Source: an uncultured Eggerthellaceae bacterium
GTDB taxonomy: Bacteria > Actinomycetota > Coriobacteriia > Coriobacteriales > Eggerthellaceae
Assembly (NCBI GenBank): GCA_934631995.1
Contig: CAKTYF010000035.1
Coordinates: 1-17,776, forward strand
Reading direction: 5' to 3'
Length of the DNA stretch: 17,776 nucleotides
In this document: positions 1 to 6,759 of the stretch, one piece after another
Layout of the letters: every line of letters begins with the position of its first letter
Numbering within the stretch: position 1 is the stretch's first letter
The notes under the pieces: generated by a model
Told to the model about the DNA's origin: nothing
Seen by the model: the letters and a program-made list of their open reading frames with translations, nothing else
Databases searched by the model: none
Position numbers and translations under genes: made by a program

Positions 1-415
1 GCATGGGGTCAACCACGATAACGGTGCGCTCGGCAATATCGGCCGGCATCTTTGCGTAATACGGAACAGGCTCGTGGGTTTCCTCGTTGCGGTACATGCC
101 CAAATGGCCCACGCGCGCGGCGGGGATTAGATCAAGCACGCCATCGACCAATCCCAGACCAGCGCGCAAAATGGGCACCACGGCCAGCTTCTTTCCCGCC
201 AGCTCGTAGGCGGTGCAGGGGCAAATGGGCGTTTCAATCTCAACGGGCTTAAGCGGCAAATCACGTGTTGCCTCGTAACCTTCGAAAAGGGCCAGCTCAC
301 GCGTGAGCTCGCGGAATTGTTTACTGGAAGTGTCTTTCTGACGCAAAATGGACAGCTTATGCTGCACCATGGGATGATCGACAACAATAACGCGCGAACC
401 GTATTTCGTTTCCAA
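1..415 (-). CDS. upp: Uracil phosphoribosyltransferase, 3' end cut by window edge
   Basis: Pyrimidine salvage enzyme, cytosolic, making UMP from uracil and PRPP. The first 138 codons are present out of roughly 210 usual for the family. Visible family signatures are VVDHPMVQHKLSILRQKDT near the N-terminus, the PILRAGLGLVDGML segment in the middle, GHLGMYRNEETHEPVPYYAK, and VIVVDPM at the window edge, which is where the PRPP-binding loop (normally continuing LATG) begins. The start is a TTG at 415-413: it is preceded by AAGGA with a 7-nt spacer, and translation from it gives METKYGSRV, the expected N-terminus. It lies downstream of glyA but behind glyA's terminator, so it probably has its own promoter in the 95-bp gap. 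The family call is secure; the C-terminus cannot be judged. Confidence 0.95.
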   Translation of the reverse strand, partial: METKYGSRVIVVDHPMVQHKLSILRQKDTSSKQFRELTRELALFEGYEATRDLPLKPVEIETPICPCTAYELAGKKLAVVPILRAGLGLVDGVLDLIPAARVGHLGMYRNEETHEPVPYYAKMPADIAERTVIVVDPM

Positions 416-456
416 TGCTCGTTCCTTTCTCAAGCGCGGTAATGGTACCACCTGCA

Positions 457-465
457 AGCATAGCA
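457..465 (-). promoter_or_regulatory. Possible extended -10 promoter of upp
   Basis: On the minus strand TGC-TATGCT fits an extended -10 element (TGn plus a 4/6 match to TATAAT). It lies directly downstream of the glyA terminator tract and about 40 nt before the upp start. No good -35 hexamer is visible at 16-18 bp, which extended -10 promoters can tolerate. Assignment is by position and motif only. Confidence 0.3.
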
Positions 466-493
466 AAAAGCGCCCAGCAAATGCCGGGCGCTT
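465..493 (-). terminator. Rho-independent terminator of glyA
   Basis: On the minus strand an 8-bp stem (AAGCGCCC with GGGCGCTT, arms 486-493 and 468-475) closes a 10-nt loop and runs into a T tract at 465-469. It lies 17 nt past the glyA stop codon and before upp. Confidence 0.85.
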
Positions 494-509
494 CGAGAAA
501 ATCTGACAA

Positions 510-1766
510 TTAGATGGTCATGTTAGGATACAGCGGATGGTTCGCCAGAATGACATCGACCTTCTTGCGGATGTCAGCAAGCTTGGCGTCGTCGGTAGCG
601 TTGAACACCGTTGCTGCAATGAGCTGGCCAATCTCGTGGAACTCATCCTTGGTGATGCCACGTGTCGTACCCGCAGCAGTACCCACGCGAATGCCGCTTG
701 TAACAAACGGAGAACGCGGCTCGTTGGGAATGCTGTTCTTGTTCACCGTCAGACCCACGCGCTCAAGCAGCTTTTCGGCATCCTTGCCGGTCACATCGGC
801 TGCCGTCAGGTCAACCAAGCACAGATGGTTGTCGGTACCGCCGGACACCAGACGCAGGCCGCCTTCGGTCATGCCTTCGCCCATTGCCTTGCAGTTGTCA
901 ATAATGTTCTGAGCGTATTCCTTGAAGGAAGGCTGCAGCGCCTCGCCGAAAGAAACGGCCTTACCAGCAATAACGTGCATCAGCGGGCCACCTTGGCTGC
1001 CCGGGAACACGGCAGAGTTGATCTTCTTGATAAGCTCTTCACTGTTCGTCAAAATCAGGCCGCCACGAGGACCGCGCAGCGTCTTGTGCGTGGTGGTGGT
1101 GGTAATATCGGCGTACGGCACGGGGCTGGGATGCAGACCAGCTGCAACCAAACCGGCAATGTGAGCCATATCGACAACCAGGACCGCGCCCACTTCGTCG
1201 GCGATTTCCTTCATCTTGGCAAAGTCGATGGTGCGCGGATACGCAGAAGCGCCACCCATAATCAACGCAGGACGGCATTCCTTTGCCTTGCGCAGCATTT
1301 CATCGTAGTCCAGAAGCTCAGTTTCGGGGTTCAGACCATAGGGAACAACGTTGTACAGCTTGCCGGAGAAGTTAGCGGGCGAACCGTGCGTCAGGTGTCC
1401 GCCGTGATCAAGGGACATGCCCATAATGGTATCGCCCGGCTTGATGGTGGCGAAGTAAGCGGCCAAGTTGGCATTTGCGCCAGAGTGCGGCTGAACGTTT
1501 GCGTATTTGGCACCGAACAGCTTGCAGGCACGCTCGATGGCGATGTTTTCAATAGTGTCGCAGTTCTCGCAACCGCCGTAGTAGCGCTTTGCCGGATAGC
1601 CTTCAGCGTACTTGTTCGTGAACACGCTGCCCATGGCCTCCATTACCGCTTCGGAAACAATGTTCTCGGAAGCAATCAGTTCAACGCAATCGCGCTGACG
1701 GGAAAGCTCAGCGTTCAGAGCACCCGCAATGTCCGGATCTTCAGCAGTCAGATGATCGTAGTTCAT
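510..1766 (-). CDS. glyA: Serine hydroxymethyltransferase
   Basis: PLP enzyme that interconverts serine plus tetrahydrofolate with glycine plus 5,10-methylene-tetrahydrofolate, the main one-carbon source; cytosolic. The protein has 418 residues, normal for bacterial GlyA (about 410-430). Recognisable blocks are ELIASENIVSEAV (about 29-41), NKYAEGYPAKRYYGGCE (51-67), the SGANAN loop (95-100), VVDMAHIAGLVAAGLHPSP (about 197-215) and TTTTTHKTLRGPRGG, where Lys228 should carry PLP. The ATG at 1766 directly opens MNYDHL and has a GGGAAG-like ribosome site upstream. It is separated from rpiB by 349 nt that include the rpiB terminator, so it is probably transcribed alone; its own terminator follows. 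No key residue is missing. Confidence 0.97.
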   Translation of the reverse strand: MNYDHLTAEDPDIAGALNAELSRQRDCVELIASENIVSEAVMEAMGSVFTNKYAEGYPAKRYYGGCENCDTIENIAIERACKLFGAKYANVQPHSGANANLAAYFATIKPGDTIMGMSLDHGGHLTHGSPANFSGKLYNVVPYGLNPETELLDYDEMLRKAKECRPALIMGGASAYPRTIDFAKMKEIADEVGAVLVVDMAHIAGLVAAGLHPSPVPYADITTTTTHKTLRGPRGGLILTNSEELIKKINSAVFPGSQGGPLMHVIAGKAVSFGEALQPSFKEYAQNIIDNCKAMGEGMTEGGLRLVSGGTDNHLCLVDLTAADVTGKDAEKLLERVGLTVNKNSIPNEPRSPFVTSGIRVGTAAGTTRGITKDEFHEIGQLIAATVFNATDDAKLADIRKKVDVILANHPLYPNMTI

Positions 1767-2033
1767 GGTTTGTTCTTCCCTTTCGTTGAAAAAAACGTAC
1801 TCGCCTATATTACTCCTATTTCAGAACGAAACAGAGGGCGAAATAGCCTTGCAAAAAAGTCTTTACAGTGAGCAAGGGTGCGGAACTTTTGCGAGGCGAA
1901 GAGGCGTGCGCATGAAACGAAACGGTCGCAGCGGGCGCAAACGGCAGGCGCGAACTTGGCGCCGCAAGACGAAAAGGCGCAGTCGATACGGCAGGAGCAG
2001 GCGGCGGCGCGGATAGCACCAGTAGCACGCTCG
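1767..2033. other. Gene-free glyA upstream region
   Basis: Together with the rpiB terminator this fills the 349 bp between rpiB and glyA. I see no recognised gene. The part 1880-2033 is purine-rich on the plus strand, with recurring GGCGAA/GGCGCG words. Nearer glyA the sequence becomes AT-richer, as expected for promoter and leader. A 6-bp inverted repeat (CCTTGC at 1847-1852, GCAAGG at 1872-1877) encloses a T-rich loop. I could not place -35 and -10 boxes with confidence and saw no glycine, SAM or purine riboswitch core. Small open frames here have no ribosome site and a composition unlike the neighbours. Confidence 0.5.
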
Positions 2034-2074
2034 CAAAAGAAATCGCCGGCAAGCACCTCAGGCACCTACCGACG
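2034..2074 (-). terminator. Rho-independent terminator of rpiB
   Basis: On the minus strand the arms CGTCGGTAGGTGCC and GGTGCTTGCCGGCG form 14 consecutive pairs when G-U pairs are allowed (nine Watson-Crick, five wobble), closed by a 3-nt TGA loop, followed by ATTTCTTTT. It lies about 40 nt after the rpiB stop. The wobble content lowers certainty a little, but length and T tract fit. Confidence 0.7.
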
Positions 2075-2115
2075 ATTCAATCAAACTCCTGTTGAGCGAG
2101 TCGTTCTGCTTCCAC

Positions 2116-2553
2116 CTACTTCTCAAGTGCCATGATCTTCTCAACACGCCCGGCATGGCGTCCGCCGCCGAAATCCGTGGTCAAGAACGCATCAAGGATT
2201 GCCTGGTTTTCTGCTTCCGAAACAAAACGGGCAGAAAGCGTGATGACGTTTGCATCGTTATGCTCGCGGCACAGCTGGGCGAAATTCGTGTTGATGCAGT
2301 TCGCAGCGCGAATACCATGAACTTTGTTCGCAGCAATGGCCATACCGATACCCGTTCCGCACACCAACACGCCGCGATCAACGGTGCCCGACACAACCGG
2401 CGCGCAGCCCGCAGCGGCATAATCAGGATAATCGCAACGGTCCGCTGAATCGGGACCGCAATCCATCACATCGTGGCCCTTGCTTACCAAATAGTTGATC
2501 ATGAGCTGCTTCATTTCGAAACCGGCATGATCGCTTGCGATGCTAATTTTCAT
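2116..2553 (-). CDS. rpiB: Ribose 5-phosphate isomerase B
   Basis: Interconverts ribose 5-phosphate and ribulose 5-phosphate in the pentose phosphate pathway; RpiB/LacA/LacB fold, cytosolic. The protein has 145 residues, normal for RpiB (about 145-150). The N-terminus MKISIASDHAGFEMK is typical; the VLVCGTGIGMAIAANKV block (62-78) holds the active-site Cys65 and Thr67; His98 lies in EHNDANVI; GGGRHAGRVEKI closes the C-terminus. I chose the ATG at 2553 rather than an in-frame start 30 nt upstream because GGGGAG precedes it with good spacing and the family begins at this Met. The first 11 nt overlap the end of glpK, implying translational coupling. The terminator at 2034-2074 ends the unit. Confidence 0.96.
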   Translation of the reverse strand: MKISIASDHAGFEMKQLMINYLVSKGHDVMDCGPDSADRCDYPDYAAAGCAPVVSGTVDRGVLVCGTGIGMAIAANKVHGIRAANCINTNFAQLCREHNDANVITLSARFVSEAENQAILDAFLTTDFGGGRHAGRVEKIMALEK

Positions 2554-4048
2554 CAAGATCTCCCCTCGTCCTGCGCACGGCATGTTCCCAGCCGTGCAAC
2601 AACTTCATTCTGGTGTCGTGCTCCATATTAGGACGAAACAGCGTGTCTGCCGACCGCAATGCGCAAATAGCGTCCAAATCCTTCCAAAATCCCGTTGTCA
2701 GGCCCGCCAAAAACGCCGCACCAAGCGCCGTGGTTTCCGTATTGACCGGGCGACGCAGCTCGCGCTCCAAAATATCGCTTTGGAATTGCATAAGGAAGTT
2801 GTTGGCCGATGCCCCACCGTCAACGGACAAGCGCGAAAGTGTCACACCCGAATCGGCTTCCATGGCAATAACCAGGTCGCTTGTCTGATACGCCAGCGCT
2901 TCCAGGGCCGCACGCACAAGGTGAGCGCGCTTCGTGCCGCGCGTAAGCCCCACAATGGCACCGCGCGCCTGGGCGTCCCAATACGGCGCGCCCAAACCGG
3001 TGAAGGCCGGTACCACGTACACGCCATTTGTATCATCCACGGAACGCGCAAGTTCTTCTGTTCCAGCTACATCGCTGATAAGCTCCAGCTCATCGCGCAG
3101 CCATTGCATAAGCGCACCCGCCACGAAAACGCTTCCTTCCAGGGCATATTCCGTGTGCGCCACGCCCGGCGCCGATGCCGCAATGGTCGTGGACAGATTA
3201 TGCGTGGATTGCGCGGGGGTGGCACCCGTATTCATGAGCAAAAAGCAGCCCGTACCGTACGTATTCTTCGCCTGACCAGGGGAAAAGCAACACTGACCAA
3301 ACAGCGCCGCCTGTTGGTCGCCCGCAACGCCGCAAATGGGAATGCCATCGGGAATGGCCGGATGCGTGGTTACGCCGTACACGCTGGCCGAGGGGCGCAC
3401 TTCGGGCAAAAGCGATGCAGGAATGCCGAAGAGCTGCAGAAGCCACGGATCCCAGCAGCCTTCGTGGATGTTGTAGAGCATGGTGCGGCTGGCGTTGGTC
3501 ACATCGGTCGCATGCACGCGCCCGTGCGTAAGCGTCCAAATAAGCCAGCAGTCGATGGTGCCGAATGCAAGTTTTCCCTGTTCGGCGTCTTCTTGAGCAC
3601 CAGGAATATTATCCAGGATCCAACGAATCTTGCTGGCAGAGTAATACGCATCGGGCAAAAGGCCCGTGCGCGCCTGCACTTCTTTGCGCACCGACTCTTC
3701 CCCGCAAAGGCGCTCCACAATGTCGGCCGTGCGGCGGCACTGCCACACAATGGCATTGCAGACCGGTTTGCCCGTCTCGCGGCTCCACACCACCGTGGTC
3801 TCGCGCTGATTTGTGATACCAATGCTATCGATATCATCGACCGTCAAACGATGCGACACCAAGAGCTCCGTAAGCGAGCCCAGCTGCGACGCCAAAATTT
3901 CCTGCGGATCGTGCTCGACCCAGCCTGGCTGCGGATACAGCTGCTCAAACGGACGCTGCACCACGCCGCATACGTGCGCCTGTTTGTCGATGAGCATAGC
4001 ACGCGAAGACGTTGTGCCTTGGTCAAGCGTGACTACATAGCGTTTCAT
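2543..4048 (-). CDS. glpK: Glycerol kinase
   Basis: FGGY-family kinase that phosphorylates glycerol with ATP to sn-glycerol 3-phosphate, trapping it in the cytosol for lipid synthesis or catabolism. The 501 residues match the usual length. Signatures: N-terminal phosphate loop LDQGTTSSR (8-16), GWVEHDPQEI (42-51), NQRET (80-84, glycerol contacts), GVAGDQQAALFGQ with the presumed catalytic Asp244, KNTYGTGCFLLMNTG (261-275), and FTGLGAPYWDAQARG in the C-terminal half. The ATG at 4048 overlaps the TGA of the upstream hydrolase (ATGA), has GGAGG about 10 nt upstream and begins MKRYVVTLDQGTT, so the longer form with seven extra residues is unlikely. No glycerol facilitator (glpF) or glycerol 3-phosphate dehydrogenase is adjacent; the coupled partner is a lipase-like protein. 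Confidence 0.97.
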   Translation of the reverse strand: MKRYVVTLDQGTTSSRAMLIDKQAHVCGVVQRPFEQLYPQPGWVEHDPQEILASQLGSLTELLVSHRLTVDDIDSIGITNQRETTVVWSRETGKPVCNAIVWQCRRTADIVERLCGEESVRKEVQARTGLLPDAYYSASKIRWILDNIPGAQEDAEQGKLAFGTIDCWLIWTLTHGRVHATDVTNASRTMLYNIHEGCWDPWLLQLFGIPASLLPEVRPSASVYGVTTHPAIPDGIPICGVAGDQQAALFGQCCFSPGQAKNTYGTGCFLLMNTGATPAQSTHNLSTTIAASAPGVAHTEYALEGSVFVAGALMQWLRDELELISDVAGTEELARSVDDTNGVYVVPAFTGLGAPYWDAQARGAIVGLTRGTKRAHLVRAALEALAYQTSDLVIAMEADSGVTLSRLSVDGGASANNFLMQFQSDILERELRRPVNTETTALGAAFLAGLTTGFWKDLDAICALRSADTLFRPNMEHDTRMKLLHGWEHAVRRTRGDLDEN

Positions 4049-5127
4049 GCGAGATGCGCCTCCAACCATTTCAGCACGTCAGCGTATACTTTTTCCTTAT
4101 CGACCTCGTTTAAGATTTCGTGGCGCGCCCCTAAATACAGCCGCATATCCACATCCTTTATGCCCGCTTCTTTGTACTCCTTGAGCACGCGCGTCACGCC
4201 GCGGCCGCGATCTCCCACAGGATCTTCCGAACCGGCAATCAAATACAGCGGAAGCTCCTTGGGAATACGATTGATGTTGCTTTTCTTGGATAGATCAACA
4301 AGCAGGCCCGTAAGCGCAATGTAGGCACCGGCCGAGAAGCGAAAGCCGCAAGCAGGGTCGGCAAGGTAGGCATCCACCACCATCGGATTCGTCGAAAGCC
4401 AGTCAAGCTCGGTACGCGCGCCTTTGATGGCCTTGCCATATGCGCCATCGGCCAGGTTGAACAGCATGTCGCTTATGTGGCGCTCTCCTTTCGCGCGGGC
4501 AACCGCTTTCGCGGCAGCAAGACCCGCCGTGGCAACAGCGGCGCTTTGATGACCCGTACCGCAAATGACGGCACCCGCTAAGCCTGCGCCGTAATGCGCC
4601 AGGTAATCGCGCAGAATGAAGCTGCCCATGGAGTGGCCGAACATGAAATACGGCAGAGGAGCGGTGTCGGGTGCGGCAGGCGCGGCAGTGTCGGCAGACG
4701 CGGCGGCGTCGGGCGCCAGCGCACGCGCAGAGCCACCTGCGGCGGCAACTCCCTCTTCCGTCACCAGCTTCTCCATAATGCCACGCAGCACATGCACGTT
4801 CTCTATCAGGGCCTTCTTGCCACCGCGCGCGGGAATATGCCCCCAATCGTCAGGGGAAGCAACCGATTTCCCGTGCCCAATGTTATCCTGCCCGCACACC
4901 GCAAAACCGTGCGCCGCCAAGAAGCGCGCAAAGTGGTCGTAACGTTCAATGTGTTCGCTCATACCGTGCGTTATCTGCACAATCGCGCGCACCGGTTGTC
5001 CCGCCGGCGGCATCCACAGCACACCGTGGCTGCCAACCACCTTGGGCTGCTCTGCCGATTGCGCGGTCCCCAGCGCCGAAGGAAACGTGAAATGGGTGAC
5101 CTTGATCTCGTTTGCTGACTGCTCCAT
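4045..5127 (-). CDS. Alpha/beta hydrolase, monoacylglycerol lipase/lysophospholipase type
   Basis: Serine hydrolase of the Hydrolase_4 (monoacylglycerol lipase-like) group; 360 residues from the ATG at 5127, which has AGAGG about 6 nt upstream. An in-frame start 26 codons earlier lacks that support. The family block ITHGMSEHIERYDHFARFL supplies the oxyanion HG motif, DNIGHGKS follows, GHSMGS holds the nucleophile Ser166, SEDPVGD carries the probable Asp302, and GARHEILNE the His336. Family knowledge suggests it releases glycerol or glycerophosphodiesters from monoacylglycerol or lysophospholipid; its 4-nt overlap with glpK supports glycerol release, but the substrate is inferred. No signal peptide or membrane segment is seen. 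Odd: residues about 126-158 are an Ala/Pro/Asp low-complexity insert just before the nucleophile strand. A 7-bp palindrome lies in the leader. Confidence 0.88.
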   Translation of the reverse strand: MEQSANEIKVTHFTFPSALGTAQSAEQPKVVGSHGVLWMPPAGQPVRAIVQITHGMSEHIERYDHFARFLAAHGFAVCGQDNIGHGKSVASPDDWGHIPARGGKKALIENVHVLRGIMEKLVTEEGVAAAGGSARALAPDAAASADTAAPAAPDTAPLPYFMFGHSMGSFILRDYLAHYGAGLAGAVICGTGHQSAAVATAGLAAAKAVARAKGERHISDMLFNLADGAYGKAIKGARTELDWLSTNPMVVDAYLADPACGFRFSAGAYIALTGLLVDLSKKSNINRIPKELPLYLIAGSEDPVGDRGRGVTRVLKEYKEAGIKDVDMRLYLGARHEILNEVDKEKVYADVLKWLEAHLA

Positions 5128-5149
5128 AACGCCTCTTTTCGCTTCATCA

Positions 5150-5167
5150 TCGATTCTTGCGAATCGA
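5150..5167. repeat. Palindrome in the hydrolase leader
   Basis: TCGATTC-TTGC-GAATCGA, a perfect 7-bp inverted repeat with a 4-nt centre, 23 nt upstream of the hydrolase start in the 110-bp gap after the Sua5 gene. It could be an operator or an mRNA hairpin; no T tract follows on the minus strand, so it is not a terminator. Confidence 0.5.
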
Positions 5168-5237
5168 AATTCATTCCTGCAACGTTTCAAGCAAATCCTG
5201 CTCACTGCGCATCATAGCGCATGGCCCGCCCCGCGCG

Positions 5238-5858
5238 CTATTCTGTTATTGTAATGCTTCCCTGGCGCAGCACCACGGGGTGCTCGCCCGTGCAATCCAC
5301 AACCGTGGAAGCAACACCTTCGCCGCCAACACAATCAATTCCACGCACTACAGCATCTGCCTGTTTCAGCAGTTCAGCGTCAAGTTGAGCATCACGCGAA
5401 GGGGCTGGCGCGCCTGATATGTTCGCTGACGTTGTTGCCAGCGGCGTGCCTACCGCACGGATAAGATCCAACGCAACATCGGAGTTCGGCATGCGAAGGC
5501 CAATGGTTCCTTGCGCCGATTGGAACGCTGCAGGCACGGCACTGCTTGCGCGCACAATGAGCGTCAACGCGCCCGGCCAATGCTGCGTCGCGGCCGCACG
5601 CGCCCACACAGGAACGTCCTTGCCGTACGTATCCAGGTCATGCACGCCTCCCACCAGCCATGCAACAGGTTTGCCCTCATCGCGGCGCTTGATGGCGAAC
5701 AGCTGCTGCGGGCTTGCGCACGACCCCACAGCCACGCCCAAACCGTACACGGTATCAGTCGGGAAAACGGCAGCGCCCCCGGCGCGCAAAACGGCAGCAG
5801 CATTCGCTACCGCATCATCCAAGCTCATTGCATCGCTCTTGTTCATCGCGTCGTTCAA
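5238..5858 (-). CDS. Threonylcarbamoyl-AMP synthase, Sua5/YrdC/YwlC family
   Basis: Makes threonylcarbamoyl-AMP from threonine, bicarbonate and ATP, the first step of the t6A37 modification of ANN-decoding tRNAs; cytosolic. The 206 residues form a single YrdC domain without the C-terminal Sua5 domain of longer members. Visible motifs are FPTDTVYGLG (32-41), KRRDEGKP (57-64), WPGALTLI (94-101), LRMP (121-124) and TSANISG (143-149), all family hallmarks. The start is TTG at 5858: AAGGAGG sits 6 nt upstream, whereas the in-frame ATG four codons later is too far from it. It begins 15 nt after larB stops, so the two are probably cotranscribed. The partners TsaB, TsaD and TsaE are not in this window. 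Confidence 0.94.
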   Translation of the reverse strand: MNDAMNKSDAMSLDDAVANAAAVLRAGGAAVFPTDTVYGLGVAVGSCASPQQLFAIKRRDEGKPVAWLVGGVHDLDTYGKDVPVWARAAATQHWPGALTLIVRASSAVPAAFQSAQGTIGLRMPNSDVALDLIRAVGTPLATTSANISGAPAPSRDAQLDAELLKQADAVVRGIDCVGGEGVASTVVDCTGEHPVVLRQGSITITE

Positions 5859-5873
5859 AGCGACCCTCCTTCG

Positions 5874-6581
5874 CTATTCCCGCCCGCCGCGCGGCACACT
5901 CTGCGCATTGATAAGCGCCGCCTGGTATCCTGCGCCAAAGCCGTTATCGATGTTCACCACCGAAACGCCGCTTGCGCAGCTGTTGAGCATGCCCAAAAGC
6001 GCGGCAATACCGCCAAACGATGCGCCATACCCCACCGACGTGGGCACCGCAATAACCGGGCACGACACCATGCCTGCAACCACCGACGGCAGCGCACCTT
6101 CCATACCCGCCACCGCCACCAGGGCGTTCGCGTCCGCAAACTGCAACTCGCATGCAATCAGGCGATGCAGCCCCGCAACACCCACGTCGTAGACGCGTTC
6201 AACGTTCGCACCCATAAACTGCGCCGTAAGCGCCGCTTCTTCCGCCACGGGAACATCGCTTGTTCCCGCTGCAACAACGGCCACTTTCCCCACGCGGCTT
6301 TTCAAGGGCGGCATTTGTCCCGCTAAAAACAAGTGCGCCTGAGGATATGCTTGACAGAGCCCCTGCTCAAACATCAATTCAAGAGCATGCATCTTCTCGT
6401 CATCAACGCGCGTGACTAAAACGCGCGGCTGCCTGTTTTGCAAAAGCTCCTGGCAAATCGCGCCAATTTGCTGCGCTGTTTTACCCGCACCATACACAAC
6501 TTCGCCCACGCCCTGACGACGCGCGCGATCGGTATCGGGTTTCGCGAATCCCAAATCGATGAAGCCTTTATCCACGTCCAT
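5874..6581 (-). CDS. larB: LarB family protein (nickel-pincer cofactor carboxylase/hydrolase, PurE-related)
   Basis: LarB carboxylates and hydrolyses nicotinic acid adenine dinucleotide in synthesis of the nickel-pincer cofactor of lactate racemase and relatives; its core resembles PurE/AIR carboxylase. Here 235 residues start at the ATG 6581, preceded by GGGGG at 5 nt. Family blocks are DLGFAKPDTDRARRQG (9-24), GEVVYGAGKT, VVAAGTSDVPVAEEA (about 102-116), ERVYDVGVAGLHRL, VAGMEGALPSVVAG (157-170) and PTSVGYGASFGG (180-191). Many LarB proteins carry about 25 more N-terminal residues; an in-frame start at 6626 adds only 15 basic residues, and a stop at 6642 blocks more. No larC or larE is adjacent, so the cofactor role is inferred from family. 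It sits right after the gatB terminator and probably leads the Sua5 unit. Confidence 0.9.
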   Translation of the reverse strand: MDVDKGFIDLGFAKPDTDRARRQGVGEVVYGAGKTAQQIGAICQELLQNRQPRVLVTRVDDEKMHALELMFEQGLCQAYPQAHLFLAGQMPPLKSRVGKVAVVAAGTSDVPVAEEAALTAQFMGANVERVYDVGVAGLHRLIACELQFADANALVAVAGMEGALPSVVAGMVSCPVIAVPTSVGYGASFGGIAALLGMLNSCASGVSVVNIDNGFGAGYQAALINAQSVPRGGRE

Positions 6582-6600
6582 GCTACCCCCCTGACGCTCC

Positions 6601-6684
6601 TTAGCGCGCCTTTTCGCCCAACGCATCGAAGCAGTCGTCGCTCATGCCGCGATGCCGCCACTGCCTTGCTGCCCTCTGGCGCAC
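6601..6684 (-). CDS. Possible 27-codon leader ORF before larB (doubtful)
   Basis: A GTG at 6684 or an ATG at 6645 opens a short frame (27 or 14 codons; the shorter peptide is MSDDCFDALGEKAR) that stops with TAA at 6601, immediately before GGAG and 19 nt upstream of the larB start. There is no strong ribosome site of its own. It shares an 11-bp word, AGCGTCAGGGG, with the region just before the larB start. It may be a leader peptide, a remnant of a longer LarB N-terminus, or chance. Confidence 0.15.
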   Translation of the reverse strand: MRQRAARQWRHRGMSDDCFDALGEKAR

Positions 6685-6711
6685 CCCTGACGCTTCCCAG
6701 CACCTTGTGCC

Positions 6712-6749
6712 GAAAAACAAAGAAGGCGCCCGACAACGCAGGCGCCCCC
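6712..6749 (-). terminator. Rho-independent terminator of the gatCAB operon
   Basis: On the minus strand GGGGGCGCC (6741-6749) pairs with GGCGCCTTC (6722-6730) around a 10-nt loop, nine pairs including two G-U, followed by TTTGTTTTT. It starts 11 nt after the gatB stop codon. Confidence 0.85.
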
Positions 6750-6759
6750 TGAAACACCG

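Noticed and set aside
537..1871. Long plus-strand open frame (444 codons) opposite glyA
   Set aside because: Antisense to a clear glyA gene; the product is Arg/His/Asn-rich with no family features, as expected from codon bias of the real gene.
1847..1877. CCTTGC/GCAAGG inverted repeat in the glyA leader as a riboswitch or attenuator
   Set aside because: Only 6 bp with a 19-nt T-rich loop; no conserved riboswitch core could be recognised.
1805..2065. Short Cys/Ala/Arg-rich frames upstream of glyA
   Set aside because: No ribosome site, overlap the rpiB terminator and the likely glyA leader, and composition is atypical.
2540..4324. Plus-strand open frame of 594 codons opposite glpK and the hydrolase
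   Set aside because: Runs antisense across three real genes, with low-complexity basic composition and no ribosome site.
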